A DNA stretch of 64,000 nt from Chitinophagaceae bacterium (GCA_947504605.1 CANNJE010000001.1:1-64000); one strand, 5' to 3'; shown: positions 37,657-47,601, numbered from the stretch's first letter. Made by a program: numbers and translations. Notes: generated by a model not told the origin, from the sequence alone.

Positions 37657-37676
37657 TATCACTTCTAAAAAACTAA

Positions 37677-37871
37677 ATGCAACTTAAAAAAGAAATACTG
37701 TTTTTTTACATTTTAATCGTTATTTCAACGGGAGTAATTATTGCTGCAGAGCAACCTCAGGGCCATACGATTAAAAAATCTCCTGTAAAATGCTGTAAAA
37801 TTTCTAGACCCGCCCCTTCAGCAGCCCCTTTAAATACTATTACTGAAGGAATTTTGCGATACAAGGCATAA
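37677..37871 (+). CDS. Small secreted or membrane peptide, 64 residues
   Basis: The family is not recognised. A hydrophobic signal or anchor (residues 5-23, EILFFYILIVISTGVIIAA) is followed by a short basic, proline-rich tail with a CC pair (SPVKCCKISRPAPSAAP). It is preceded by a possible promoter and ends 89 bases before the ECF sigma factor gene. It may be part of that sigma module, but this is inference. Being so short, it could still be non-coding. Confidence 0.5.
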   Translation: MQLKKEILFFYILIVISTGVIIAAEQPQGHTIKKSPVKCCKISRPAPSAAPLNTITEGILRYKA

Positions 37872-37960
37872 TTATTTATTCTTACTGTAACTTTTCTTAC
37901 AATTGATTCGTATAATTATAGAAACAACTGTATCTTATATTTTTTGCCTTACAATTTTTT

Positions 37961-38446
37961 ATGACTGAGCGAGAATACAATGAATGTGTGAATCTTTATG
38001 CAGATAACGTTTATCGTTTTATTCTGAAGAATTTACGTCATGAAGAAGATGCCAAAGATGTGGTTCAGGGTGCATTTGAAAAATTATGGATTACCAGGGA
38101 ACAGGTTCAGTCAGATAAGGTAAAAAGTTATTTGTTTACAATTGCCTATCATCAAATGATAGATTTTATAAGAAAACAAAAACGCATTAGTCTAAAAAAT
38201 GAATTTGAGGAGATGGCAATGGGATCGGGATATATTCAACAAAATGCAAAACGTATTTTAGATGAAGCACTTATTAAACTTAATGAAACACAAAGAAGCT
38301 TAGTAATGTTAAAAGACTACGAAGGTTATTCTTATGCTGAAATTGGCGAAATAACAGGGTTGAATGAAAGTCAAGTAAAAGTTTACCTACACAGGGCAAG
38401 GTTACAGTTGAAAGCGTATCTCGTGAAGATGGAGAATGTGATTTAA
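37961..38446 (+). CDS. ECF-type RNA polymerase sigma factor
   Basis: The 161-residue protein has sigma region 2 (YADNVYRFILKNLRHEEDAKDVVQGAFEKLW in part: NVYRF, DAKDVVQ, FEKLW) and region 4 with a helix-turn-helix (YEGYSYAEIGEITGLNESQVKVYLHRAR, key residues YAEIGEITG and VKVYLHRAR). It lacks regions 1 and 3, as ECF factors do. It sits 48 bases before a gene for a single-span membrane protein that looks like its anti-sigma factor. Bacteroidota factors of this type often serve SusC/D systems, but here the operon ends with a barrel protein instead. Confidence 0.92.
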   Translation: MTEREYNECVNLYADNVYRFILKNLRHEEDAKDVVQGAFEKLWITREQVQSDKVKSYLFTIAYHQMIDFIRKQKRISLKNEFEEMAMGSGYIQQNAKRILDEALIKLNETQRSLVMLKDYEGYSYAEIGEITGLNESQVKVYLHRARLQLKAYLVKMENVI

Positions 38447-38494
38447 AAAAAATCGGGAAATAGATAACAAATGCATTTTTCAAGTTGAAAAACA

Positions 38495-39628
38495 ATGAAT
38501 ATAAACCTCAATAATTACGAATCGATTTTTCTGATGTATGTTGACAATGAATTGTCAATAGCAGAAATGCTTTTTGTAGAGAGGTTCATTCAAGAATATC
38601 CTTACCTGAAAGAAGAATTGGCTGTACTGCAGGAAATGGTATTACCTGTTGAAGAAGATATTGTTTTTGACAAAAATAATTTGTACAGGTTTGCAGCCTT
38701 CGGAAATTTAGAAGAATCGATGTTACTTCATCTGGATGCAGAACTTGATGAAAACAATAAAATGCTATTATTACAGCAAATCGAATCTGATAATACAGCA
38801 AAGGAAAGTTGGGATTTATTACAAAAAACAAAACTGGACATTACTGAACATATTATTTTCCCTGACAAAACTACTTTGTACAGATCGGAGGGAGGAAAAA
38901 TAATTGTAGGAAGGTTTGCGAAATGGGTCGTCGCAGCAGCTTTGATTGCAGCAGGTTTTTATGTAGGAATTTCGTTTATTAAAAATCAAGGAAAAATTCC
39001 GCAGGGTATTTCAAAAAATGAATCGAAAATTATTACTCATCAGCAATCAAGTATTGCACCAGAAGATAATCATACCAACAATAGTGTGCCTGATTCTTTG
39101 CCATTGCAAAAATCAGTAGTTGTCGATAATAGTTTGGCTGAAAATACAAAAGTGGAAGAAGCGTTTAAAAATGTCAGAACAAAAGTAAAGGAACAAAAAA
39201 ATGAAATGGGTCTCACTAAAAATAAAAATGGCATTGAACAAAAACAACGGTTGGGAGGAGAACAGGAAGTAAATCAACCATTGAATGCGCTTGCTACTAA
39301 TTCTGAAAAAATAAACATCAGGAGGTCCGAATTTGTTGACGTAAATGCTAATATAACAGCTCTGGCAAATATTCAAAAACCTCCAATTAGAAAAGAGATT
39401 TTAGATGTTGAAATAAAGCCATTGCAAAACAGTTTTGCCATAACGACTGCAATGAATAATAATGAAGAAATAAATGACAATCATATTTTATTTATGGATG
39501 AAGCAACGGTATCCCAATCAAAAGCAGGCGTATTTTTTAAGAAGCTGAAAAGAACCGTAGCCCGAACCACCAATATTAAAACAGGTAGCAGCCTTAAAAT
39601 TGCAGGGTTTGAATTTGCAGTAAAATAA
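38495..39628 (+). CDS. Probable membrane anti-sigma factor
   Basis: The 377-residue protein has a cytoplasmic N-terminus with two copies of a short acidic motif (FLMYVDNELS near residue 14 and LLHLDAELDEN near 76). A single membrane segment follows near 147-165 (WVVAAALIAAGFYVGISF). A long, Lys/Asn/Gln-rich periplasmic tail without recognised domains comes after that. Position directly after the ECF sigma gene and the N-in topology suggest an anti-sigma factor, although no zinc-binding HxxxCxxC motif is present. Its 3' neighbour, a barrel protein, may act as sensor or output. Confidence 0.7.
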   Translation: MNINLNNYESIFLMYVDNELSIAEMLFVERFIQEYPYLKEELAVLQEMVLPVEEDIVFDKNNLYRFAAFGNLEESMLLHLDAELDENNKMLLLQQIESDNTAKESWDLLQKTKLDITEHIIFPDKTTLYRSEGGKIIVGRFAKWVVAAALIAAGFYVGISFIKNQGKIPQGISKNESKIITHQQSSIAPEDNHTNNSVPDSLPLQKSVVVDNSLAENTKVEEAFKNVRTKVKEQKNEMGLTKNKNGIEQKQRLGGEQEVNQPLNALATNSEKINIRRSEFVDVNANITALANIQKPPIRKEILDVEIKPLQNSFAITTAMNNNEEINDNHILFMDEATVSQSKAGVFFKKLKRTVARTTNIKTGSSLKIAGFEFAVK

Positions 39629-39651
39629 TCTCGTAACATAAAAAGTATATC

Positions 39652-40557
39652 ATGAAAAAGTTTAACCTTTTAATGGCCATTGTATTGATTGGCTTTAGCA
39701 GTAGTGCACAAACAGACAGTACGATTGTTGTTGATTCTACAAAAATCCTTGCTAAGAATGATACGATTCGAATAGGTAATATTCTTATCATAAAAAGAGG
39801 CAGTAATAATAGTTCGGGCCAAGAGGGGGAAGCAAATACTAGCATGGGTAGGCAGAATCACGAAAAAAAACGGAACTCAAAAGTAAGCACTAATTGGTGG
39901 ATAGTAGATATTGGCTTTTCTAATTATGATGATCAAACCAATTATGCATCAACAGGGTCTTACCTTGTAAATAAACCTGGCAGTCCTGCATTAAATAGAG
40001 GCGATTTTAAACTTCGAACTGGTAAAAGTATTAATCTAAATCTGTGGTTTTTTATGCAACGACTTAGCATAGTAAAAAATTATGTGAATTTAAAATACGG
40101 TTTGGGGATGGAGCTAAATAATTATCGTTATAAATCTTCTGTTAGTTATAAAGAAAACGGGTTCATTCCTTATACAGCAGGCCTACAAACTAGTAATGCT
40201 TTTATATTCAGGGATTCAATAGCTTTTAACAAAAATAAATTAGCTGCAGACTATCTTACCGTGCCTTTAATGATAAACTTTGCAAGCCATCCCCATTCTT
40301 CTAATAAAGGAATAAGTGTAAGCTTTGGGGCTAGTGCAGGTTACTTGTACAGCCAGCGAAACAAACAAAAAAGTGATCAGCGAGGAAAAGAAAAAAATAA
40401 AGGAGAGTATGACCTCGAAAGATTTAAACTTTCTTATGTAGCAGAACTGGGGCTTGGTCCAGTACGCTTATATGGAAGCTATAGTCCTAAGTCAATGTAT
40501 GAAAACACATTAGATATGAGGCCTTATAACGTAGGTTTCAGGTTTAGTAATTGGTAA
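39652..40557 (+). CDS. Outer-membrane beta-barrel protein (OMP_b-brl_2/PorT-like)
   Basis: The 301-residue protein has a signal peptide (MKKFNLLMAIVLIGFSSSAQ), a low-complexity linker rich in Ser/Asn/Gln, and alternating aromatic strands ending in MRPYNVGFRFSNW, a typical C-terminal barrel strand. PorT-like barrels are widespread in Bacteroidota with mostly unknown functions. It starts 23 bases after the anti-sigma gene and ends with a strong terminator, so it closes the sigma operon. It could carry the periplasmic or surface signal, or simply be a target. Confidence 0.78.
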   Translation: MKKFNLLMAIVLIGFSSSAQTDSTIVVDSTKILAKNDTIRIGNILIIKRGSNNSSGQEGEANTSMGRQNHEKKRNSKVSTNWWIVDIGFSNYDDQTNYASTGSYLVNKPGSPALNRGDFKLRTGKSINLNLWFFMQRLSIVKNYVNLKYGLGMELNNYRYKSSVSYKENGFIPYTAGLQTSNAFIFRDSIAFNKNKLAADYLTVPLMINFASHPHSSNKGISVSFGASAGYLYSQRNKQKSDQRGKEKNKGEYDLERFKLSYVAELGLGPVRLYGSYSPKSMYENTLDMRPYNVGFRFSNW

Positions 40558-40582
40558 TATTAACAATCTCTTTTTCTAAAAA

Positions 40583-40628
40583 CCTTCGTCAGCAAAGAAT
40601 CAATTTCAATGCTGACGGAGGTTTTTTA
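40583..40628 (+). terminator. Rho-independent terminator after the sigma operon
   Basis: CCTTCGTCAGCA at 40583-40594 pairs with TGCTGACGGAGG at 40610-40621 (12 bp, one G-U) and is followed by TTTTTT. It lies in the longer frame of the next gene and so supports that gene's ATG at 40653. Confidence 0.9.
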
Positions 40629-40652
40629 TTGTATTCTGCCTATTTTGCAGCT

Positions 40653-41690
40653 ATGCAACAATCACCTGCTGTTTTTAAAAATAATATCTCTGTTTTTGCT
40701 TCTAAACTTTTAGAAATTAATTCAGGCGAATTATTAATGAGTGATTATAGTAAAAGATATCTTACTCATTTAATCACTCACCGTAATTATTACCTGTGTA
40801 TTTATGCACATGTATTAGAAAATGTTTTAAAACAGTCTGAAAAGGGTGCCGAGGAAATCTGCCTTGTAGATTACGGTGCAGGAAATGGAATGTTGGGAAT
40901 TTTTGCAAAATTTTGCGGATTTAAAAAAGTATGTATTTGTGATATAGACGCGGATTTTATTCTTGCATCTAAGCTTTTAGCCAATGAGTTGAATATTCTT
41001 GTGGATGAATTTATTACGGGTGATATTAAACTTCTTCAGGCGTCTCTTCTCGAACAGACTGTTGATGCTATTGCAGGTACCGATGTTATTGAACATATTT
41101 ATAATCTGGATAATTATTTTTCAATTGTCAAGCAAATAAATCCTGATATGGTTACTGTTTTTACAACAGCATCGAATCCGGATAATTTTATTAAGACAAA
41201 ACAACTAAGGAAGCTGCAAATAAAAGATGAACTAGAGGGAAGTGAGCCAGGCGATTTTGTACTAGCAGGTGCAGAAAAGCACGAGGCATTTTTAACTATC
41301 AGGCAAAAAATTATTGAAACTAATTTTTCACATCTCTCGAAGGATAATATATTGCTGTTGGCTAAAGCTACCAGAGGGTTGTATAAGCCGGATATAATTA
41401 TAGCTGTTCAAAATTTTATTGGCAAAGGAATACTATTAAATCCCGATGAACAAGATTTGAATACGTGTAATCCAATAACAGGTAGTTGGACAGAACGGAT
41501 ACTTTCAATAGAGCTATATAGAGTAATGTATAAAAAAAATGGGTTTTCGCTTAGTATAAAAAATGGATTTTATAATTCAAGTGCCGATGGCATGAAAAAA
41601 TATTTGAATACTATTTTAAACCTAGCTATAAGAATATTTGGAAAAAAAATTGCTCCATTTATAACTTTAGTTGGTTACAGAGAGAACTGA
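40653..41690 (+). CDS. Class I SAM-dependent methyltransferase
   Basis: The 345-residue protein has the SAM-binding motif VDYGAGNGMLGIFAKFCG (near 70-87) followed by an acidic motif II (CICDID) and DAIAGTDVIEHIYNLDNYFSIVK, all typical of class I methyltransferases. The N-terminal 65 residues and C-terminal 150 residues are not recognised, so the substrate is unknown. A longer frame opens at 40551, overlapping the previous gene by 7 bases and reading through a terminator, so ATG 40653 is preferred. Confidence 0.75.
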   Translation: MQQSPAVFKNNISVFASKLLEINSGELLMSDYSKRYLTHLITHRNYYLCIYAHVLENVLKQSEKGAEEICLVDYGAGNGMLGIFAKFCGFKKVCICDIDADFILASKLLANELNILVDEFITGDIKLLQASLLEQTVDAIAGTDVIEHIYNLDNYFSIVKQINPDMVTVFTTASNPDNFIKTKQLRKLQIKDELEGSEPGDFVLAGAEKHEAFLTIRQKIIETNFSHLSKDNILLLAKATRGLYKPDIIIAVQNFIGKGILLNPDEQDLNTCNPITGSWTERILSIELYRVMYKKNGFSLSIKNGFYNSSADGMKKYLNTILNLAIRIFGKKIAPFITLVGYREN

Positions 41691-41780
41691 TTCTATATAC
41701 TTTGTTAATGTTGTCGACAGTTTTAAAATAAATGAATATGGCATAACGTTTGTCAATAAAAGAAAAAATAATAATTAAAA

Positions 41781-42356
41781 ATGAAGCAACGTTTTTTTAT
41801 CAGTTCCAATATTTTTTGTTCTCTGCTTCTATTAATGGCGTTTGCACCTGCCAAGGTTGCTTCTTCTGGAAAATCTAAAAAATCAACTGCTAAACACTTT
41901 CGGATGTTTCCGAATAATCCTTATTATATTATTGTAGACAAAAGCGATTATGAATTAAAAGTATATGATGATGAAGGTTGGTATGCTACCTATCCGATAG
42001 TTTTTGGTAGCAGAGACCTGAGCGATAAAATGAGGGAAGGAGATAAACGCACACCAACTGGAAGTTTTAAAGTGGTGTTAAAAAAAATACATCCTAAATG
42101 GGGCCCCGAATTATTATTGGATTATCCGAACGATGAAAGTTACCGTAGATTTAATGAAAGAAAACTAAAAGGCGTCATTCCCAAAACGGCCCGTATTGGC
42201 GATGGTATAGCAATTCACGCTACAAGGCCAGAGGAGGAATGGACTGTAGATAATTTTTACAATTGGACAGATGGTTGTGTTTCTGTAAAATATTCTGAAA
42301 TGAAAGAATTGTTTGAATACATTCCTGTGGGAACTGTAGTAACAATTCAGCCCTGA
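41781..42356 (+). CDS. L,D-transpeptidase (YkuD) family protein
   Basis: The 191-residue secreted protein has a hydrophobic export signal near the N-terminus (FCSLLLLMAFAP). The YkuD domain follows, with YYIIVDKSDYELKVY, GDKRTPTGSFKV, a catalytic-site His in IAIHATRP and the nucleophile Cys in WTDGCVSV. YkuD enzymes form 3-3 cross-links or attach proteins to peptidoglycan. The usual Arg after Cys (GC[IV]R) is Ser here, a small deviation. The gene is monocistronic, convergent with queA. Confidence 0.88.
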   Translation: MKQRFFISSNIFCSLLLLMAFAPAKVASSGKSKKSTAKHFRMFPNNPYYIIVDKSDYELKVYDDEGWYATYPIVFGSRDLSDKMREGDKRTPTGSFKVVLKKIHPKWGPELLLDYPNDESYRRFNERKLKGVIPKTARIGDGIAIHATRPEEEWTVDNFYNWTDGCVSVKYSEMKELFEYIPVGTVVTIQP

Positions 42357-42379
42357 TCATTTATTAAATTATGTATCAA

Positions 42380-43603
42380 TTAAAGATCAAAAATTAAATT
42401 CCCATCTCCATAGCTTAAAAATCGGAAATCATTTTTTAAAGCATAGTCGTACATTTTTTTCCAGTCATCTCCTATAGCAGCAGCCACCAATAATAGTAAA
42501 GTAGATTGTGGCTGATGAAAATTAGTAATTAAAATATTCGCTATTCTAAAACGATAGCCGGGAGCAATAAGCAACTGCGTTTGTGTAAATATATTATTTG
42601 TATTATTTAATTTCATCCAAACAAGTATTGCATCAAGTGCATCGGCTGTTTTTACATTTGCATTTACAAGAGGATCGTTATAAACATCCCATTGATTTAA
42701 TACAAGCTTTTTTTCTTCCGGATTTAAATACGCTTTTACTCCCAACCAGTACAGCGATTCTATTGTTCTTAAAGAGGTGGTGCCCACTGCTGCAATTTTG
42801 CCTAATTTATTTTTCAACTCAATAATACTTTCTTTATTTACATCAATATATTCTGCATGCATCTCGTGGTCCAGCATTGTTGCAGCTTTTACCGGTTTAA
42901 AAGTGCCGGCGCCAACATGTAAGGTTACAAATGTTTTATCAATGTTTTTTTTCTGCAATTGTTCAAAAATATTTTCAGTAAAATGCAGGCCTGCAGTAGG
43001 AGCTGCTACCGAACCATCCTCCTCTGCAAAAATGGTTTGGTAGCGACTTGTATCTTCTTCTTCCGTAATTCGTTTAATATAAGGAGGAAGAGGCGTTTCG
43101 CCGGCAGCTTCTATTACTGCAGCGAAGCTAAAATTTGCAGGGGTCCATGAGAGTTGTATACTGTAGGCGTCTGATAACTTATCCAGCATGATAGCCTTTA
43201 ACAGAACATTCTCTTCATTGATGTTTATATTTTTTTCCAGTACTTCATCTTTCCATTTGGCAGCACCTCCTACAAGGCATTTCCATTGCGACGATCCTGT
43301 TGAAGACATTACTGTACTATATTCTGTAATATTTCCCTGCGGTTCTAGGCAAAAGATCTCAATATTAGCTCCTGTGGTTTTTTTAAATCTTATTCTTGCA
43401 TTTATTACTCTTGTATTATTAAATACGAGTAAGCTATGCTCTGGTAATAACGATGTGATATTTGCAAATACATTTTCTTCTATTACCCCTTTTTTATAAA
43501 CAAGTAGTTTTGAGGCATCCCTTTGTGAAAGAGGGTGAAGTGCGATTTTCTCCTCTGGCAAATGATAGGAATAATCCTGAATTGATATTTTTGAAGGATT
43601 CAT
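42380..43603 (-). CDS. queA: S-adenosylmethionine:tRNA ribosyltransferase-isomerase
   Basis: QueA transfers and isomerises the ribose of SAM to preQ1-tRNA, making epoxyqueuosine. The 407-residue product has DYSYHLPEEKIALHPL and LVFNNTRVINARI at the N-terminus. GSVAAPTAGLHFT, FVTLHVGAGTFKPV and IAVGTTSLRTIESL follow, and LITNFHQPQSTLLLLVAA is near the C-terminus. The length is longer than the roughly 350 residues of E. coli because of internal insertions (about residues 115-160 and 285-310). Its ATG overlaps the stop of the alpha/beta hydrolase gene by one base (TAATG). Confidence 0.95.
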   Translation of the reverse strand: MNPSKISIQDYSYHLPEEKIALHPLSQRDASKLLVYKKGVIEENVFANITSLLPEHSLLVFNNTRVINARIRFKKTTGANIEIFCLEPQGNITEYSTVMSSTGSSQWKCLVGGAAKWKDEVLEKNININEENVLLKAIMLDKLSDAYSIQLSWTPANFSFAAVIEAAGETPLPPYIKRITEEEDTSRYQTIFAEEDGSVAAPTAGLHFTENIFEQLQKKNIDKTFVTLHVGAGTFKPVKAATMLDHEMHAEYIDVNKESIIELKNKLGKIAAVGTTSLRTIESLYWLGVKAYLNPEEKKLVLNQWDVYNDPLVNANVKTADALDAILVWMKLNNTNNIFTQTQLLIAPGYRFRIANILITNFHQPQSTLLLLVAAAIGDDWKKMYDYALKNDFRFLSYGDGNLIFDL

Positions 43604-44538
43604 TATTGTAAGAATGCAGTTATTTCACCGGTCCATTTCACAGTCTCTTTTTTGCAAAGAGATTCATGCGCACTGTTTTCGTATACGACCAATTTTTTTA
43701 TACTGCCTATGTTTTTATAAATAAGTTGAGTTTCTTCCTGACTAACCCTAGGATCATTTTTGCCCCACTGTAATAAAACAGGGCATTTTATTTTTTTTAC
43801 ATATTCTGAAGGCTTAAGATTAAATGCCCAAAAGCCATGAGAAATGCCACCCCAAAAAGTAAGCAGCGTAGACAATGGTTCAGGCGGCAATTTCATAATT
43901 TTTAGTCTTCCTTCCACAGCATTGGATAAAGACCCAAAAGGCATTTCCAATATTATTTTTCTAGGCTTTAATTCGTAATCGTTTACGGCTTTGGTTATGG
44001 TAGATGCGCCCAATGAAACACCATATAAAATAATGTTTTTCTCACCTTTGGTATTTAGGTAATCATATACCAGTTTTACATCTTCTACTTCATCATTTCC
44101 AATGCTACAGGTATTTCCTTGACTGTTTCCATGTGCTCTAAAATCAAGTAATAGCGTATTGTATCCAAGTTTCCTAAATAGTGAGGCTTCGGTTAATAAG
44201 GCAGATTTTTTACTTCCATGTCCGTGAAACATTGCTATTGTTCCTTTTGATACTGCAGCAGGCAAATACCAGGCTTCCAGTTTTAAACTGTCATTGGTTG
44301 TAAAATAAAGTATTTGGACAACAGTATCCGGTGAAGTATTAAGTTGTTTTGTAAAATTGGTTCCAAATAAAATTTCTTTTGTTTTGTCCCAGCTGCTTTT
44401 ATCTTCTTGCTTTTTTACAACAATTTCTTTACGTTCATAGAAGTGAGTGAATTTGTAAGCATGAAAAATAACAATCACATTTATTAAAATAAACAGAACG
44501 ATAACGGTTCTTAACAGCAGTTTTAGGAATCTTTTCAT
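43603..44538 (-). CDS. Membrane-anchored alpha/beta hydrolase
   Basis: The 311-residue protein has an N-terminal membrane helix (LLLRTVIVLFILINVIVIF) and an alpha/beta hydrolase fold. Visible motifs are FHGHGSKKSALL (oxyanion region), LLLDFRAHGNSQG, the nucleophile elbow YGVSLGAS (Ser near 193), and PVLLQWGKNDPRV with a late His in NSAHESL. The Ser-Asp-His triad is therefore complete. It resembles bem46-type and peptidase-like hydrolases; the substrate is unknown. It overlaps queA by one base, so the two are translationally coupled. Confidence 0.85.
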   Translation of the reverse strand: MKRFLKLLLRTVIVLFILINVIVIFHAYKFTHFYERKEIVVKKQEDKSSWDKTKEILFGTNFTKQLNTSPDTVVQILYFTTNDSLKLEAWYLPAAVSKGTIAMFHGHGSKKSALLTEASLFRKLGYNTLLLDFRAHGNSQGNTCSIGNDEVEDVKLVYDYLNTKGEKNIILYGVSLGASTITKAVNDYELKPRKIILEMPFGSLSNAVEGRLKIMKLPPEPLSTLLTFWGGISHGFWAFNLKPSEYVKKIKCPVLLQWGKNDPRVSQEETQLIYKNIGSIKKLVVYENSAHESLCKKETVKWTGEITAFLQ

Positions 44539-44648
44539 AAAGTTTCATTATAATTTCAAAAATAGGGCAATCAATGTACAAACGGTAAAACTTTGTTTCC
44601 TGATATTGGTTATTTTTACTGTCAATTTAAAATAAAACTAAAAACGAT

Positions 44649-47582
44649 ATGCAATTTTTTAAAAAGATGATTGTAGCATTACTCTGCATTAGTACTTTAA
44701 CTGCTGTGGCGCAGCCATCCAAATTTGAATGGAAACAAGTGCAGGCAGGAGGGTATACTTACAAGTATGTAACCAACGATCCTTCAAAAGCGAGATTCTA
44801 TACGCTTAAAAATGGTCTTACAGTAATTCTTAGTCCTACGAATAAGGATCCTCGAATCCAGGCTTATGTAGCCGTTAAGGCTGGGAGTAAAACTGATCCA
44901 GCAACCAATACAGGACTTGCGCATTATCTGGAACACATGATGTTTAAGGGTACCGATAAATATGGTACACTAGACTGGGCAAAGGAAAAACCGGAGCTTG
45001 ATAAAATAAATGCCTTATATGAAGTGTATAATAAAACTACTGATGCCGATCAGCGTAATGCCATTTATCATCAAATAGATTCTGTAAGTGGTGTAGCAAG
45101 TAAATATGCCATAGCCAATGAATACGATAAAATGATGAGTTCTATGGGAGCACAAGGAACCAATGCATTTACTTCTTTTGAGCAAACTGTTTATACAGAC
45201 GATGTTCCATCTGGTTCTATTGATAAATATATTGCTGTTCAGGCAGAACGTTTCAGAGATCTTCAGTTGAGGATTTTTCATACAGAGCTTGAGGCTGTAT
45301 ATGAAGAAAAAAATAGAGGATTGGATAATGATGGCAGAAAAGTAAATGAAAAATTATTTGCCGAATTATTTAAAAACCACAATTATGGTTTGCAAACAAC
45401 CATTGGCACCATTGAGCATCTAAAAAATCCTTCATTGGTAGAAATCAGAAAATATTTTAATACTTATTACGTACCAAATAATATGGCAGTAGTAATGAGC
45501 GGTGATTTTAATCCCGATATTCTGATAAAAAAAATTGACAAGGCATTTTCATATATGCAAAATAAACCTGTTCCAAAATATACCTTCAGCCCCGAAGCGC
45601 CCATCTCTGCTCCTGTAACAACAGAAGTTGTTGGTCCCGATGCAGAAAGTGTAACCATTGGATTCAGGTTGCCTGGCAACAAATCAAAAGATGTTTTACT
45701 GGCTGATCTTGTAGGACAGATTTTAACCAACGGGAAAGCTGGTCTGATGGACCTTAACCTTGTTAAGAAACAAAAATTACTGAGAGCCGGCGCTTCAGCT
45801 TTTACACTGATTGATTATGGTATTCTTTACATGAGTGGTAATGCTACTCAGGGGCAATCTCTTGAAGAAGTAAAAGCATTGATGCTGGGCGAAGTTGAAA
45901 ATCTTAAAAAAGGAAATTTTGATGATAACCTCATCACCTCTATTATTAACAATCAGAAAAAAACGGTAATTCTATCATCAGAAACCTACAGTTCAAGAGC
46001 GTCTGATTTAATGGATGCTTTTACAAGTGAACTTGATTGGAAAAATCAGGTGTCCTATGTAGATAATCTTTCAAAAATTACAAAAAAGGACATTGTTGAT
46101 TTTGCTAATAAATATTTTGGAGAAAATTACGTTGCTATTATTAAACGTAAAGGAGAAGATAAAAATATTGTAAAAGTTGATAAACCAGCTATAACGCCGG
46201 TAGAAACAAACAGTACCAAACAATCGCCTTTTGTAAAAAATGTAAATAATATGCCAGCAACACCGGTTAGTCCGGTTTGGATAAATTATAACAAAGATTT
46301 GCAAAAATCTGCGGTTGGTCCAGCACGTGTTTTATATGTTCAAAATAAAGACAATAGTATTTTTCGTTTACGTTATCGTTTTGATGTAGGAAGCTGGAAT
46401 GATAAAAAATTGGCCATAGCGGCACAATACCTTTCTTTCCTTGGCACTCAGGATAAAACTACAGAGGAAATTACTAAAGCTTTTTATAAAATTGCCTGCA
46501 GTTTTAATGTTACTGCCGGCCCAGAATATACAACTGTATTAATAGAAGGCTTGCAGGAAAATTTTGAAAAAGCAGTAACCCTTTTTGAAGATCTTTTGGC
46601 AAATTGCAAAACAGATGAAGCTGCATTAAAATCATTAAAGGCCCGTATGGTAAAATCGAGAACAGATGCAAAATCCAATAAAGCAGCTATCTTAAACGGA
46701 CTTACTGCTTATGCTAGGTTCGGATCAAATAATCCATTTAATTATGTGATGAGTGACGAGGATATCCAAAATTTAAATGCAGCAGATCTGGTAAATATTA
46801 TACACAGCCTAAATCAGTATTCACATCAGGTAATGTATTATGGCCCACAACCGCTGCCTGCTCTAACAGCATCTTTGAAAAAGCTACATAAAATTCCAGT
46901 TTCATTTGCAAAAGCATCTGCTAAAACAAATTTTATCCCATCTGTTCAAAACAGTAATCAAGTATTATTTGCAGATTACAACATGGTGCAGGCCGAAACC
47001 CGTTGGATTAGAAACAATGGTTTGTTTAATGCGGATGAGGAAGCAGTTGTAAATATGTTTAATAATTATTTTGGTGGTGGTATGGGTGCAGTTGTTTTTC
47101 AAACCATTCGTGAGTCTAAGGCTTTGGCCTACTCAACTTTTGCTTATTATGTAACACCAGAGAAAAAGGAAGACCCATATTATACCATTGCATATGTTGG
47201 AAGTCAGGCAGACAAATTAAATGAAGCAGTTGTGGCAATGAATGAGTTGTTGACTGAAATGCCTGAAATTTCATCCAATATTGAATTTGCAAGGAGTGGT
47301 ATTAAAAAAGATATCGAAACACAACGTATTACACAAGATGGTATAATCTTCAATTTCCTTGATGCCGAGCAAAAAGGTTTAAAAGAAGATTTAAGAATCA
47401 GGAAGTATGCGGCAGTTGACAAGATAGGTTTCAAAGAGTTGAAAGATTTTCACAGCAAAAATATAGCGAGAAAGGCTTACACTTATGCCATCGTTGCATC
47501 AGAAAATAAAATTAAAATGGATGACCTTAAAAAACTTGGGGAGATTAAAAAGTTGAGTTTACAGGAAATATTTGGGTACTAA
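44649..47582 (+). CDS. M16 family metallopeptidase (pitrilysin-like)
   Basis: The 977-residue protein has a signal peptide (residues 1-22) and the inverted zinc motif HxxEH in HYLEHMMFKG (His92, Glu95, His96). The distal Glu is in the AVYEEKNRGLDND stretch, and a second M16 half starts near residue 550 (LYVQNKDNSIFRLRYRFDVG). The N-terminal half is catalytic and the second half has no HxxEH, as usual for the tandem form. It is a single gene with its own terminator. The protease should act in the periplasm or outside the cell. Confidence 0.93.
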   Translation: MQFFKKMIVALLCISTLTAVAQPSKFEWKQVQAGGYTYKYVTNDPSKARFYTLKNGLTVILSPTNKDPRIQAYVAVKAGSKTDPATNTGLAHYLEHMMFKGTDKYGTLDWAKEKPELDKINALYEVYNKTTDADQRNAIYHQIDSVSGVASKYAIANEYDKMMSSMGAQGTNAFTSFEQTVYTDDVPSGSIDKYIAVQAERFRDLQLRIFHTELEAVYEEKNRGLDNDGRKVNEKLFAELFKNHNYGLQTTIGTIEHLKNPSLVEIRKYFNTYYVPNNMAVVMSGDFNPDILIKKIDKAFSYMQNKPVPKYTFSPEAPISAPVTTEVVGPDAESVTIGFRLPGNKSKDVLLADLVGQILTNGKAGLMDLNLVKKQKLLRAGASAFTLIDYGILYMSGNATQGQSLEEVKALMLGEVENLKKGNFDDNLITSIINNQKKTVILSSETYSSRASDLMDAFTSELDWKNQVSYVDNLSKITKKDIVDFANKYFGENYVAIIKRKGEDKNIVKVDKPAITPVETNSTKQSPFVKNVNNMPATPVSPVWINYNKDLQKSAVGPARVLYVQNKDNSIFRLRYRFDVGSWNDKKLAIAAQYLSFLGTQDKTTEEITKAFYKIACSFNVTAGPEYTTVLIEGLQENFEKAVTLFEDLLANCKTDEAALKSLKARMVKSRTDAKSNKAAILNGLTAYARFGSNNPFNYVMSDEDIQNLNAADLVNIIHSLNQYSHQVMYYGPQPLPALTASLKKLHKIPVSFAKASAKTNFIPSVQNSNQVLFADYNMVQAETRWIRNNGLFNADEEAVVNMFNNYFGGGMGAVVFQTIRESKALAYSTFAYYVTPEKKEDPYYTIAYVGSQADKLNEAVVAMNELLTEMPEISSNIEFARSGIKKDIETQRITQDGIIFNFLDAEQKGLKEDLRIRKYAAVDKIGFKELKDFHSKNIARKAYTYAIVASENKIKMDDLKKLGEIKKLSLQEIFGY

Positions 47583-47601
47583 ATAAAACTATCAGTATTA
47601 T

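Noticed and set aside
40551..40652. Longer N-terminus for the methyltransferase
   Set aside because: It would overlap the preceding gene by 7 bases and read through a strong terminator at 40583-40628.
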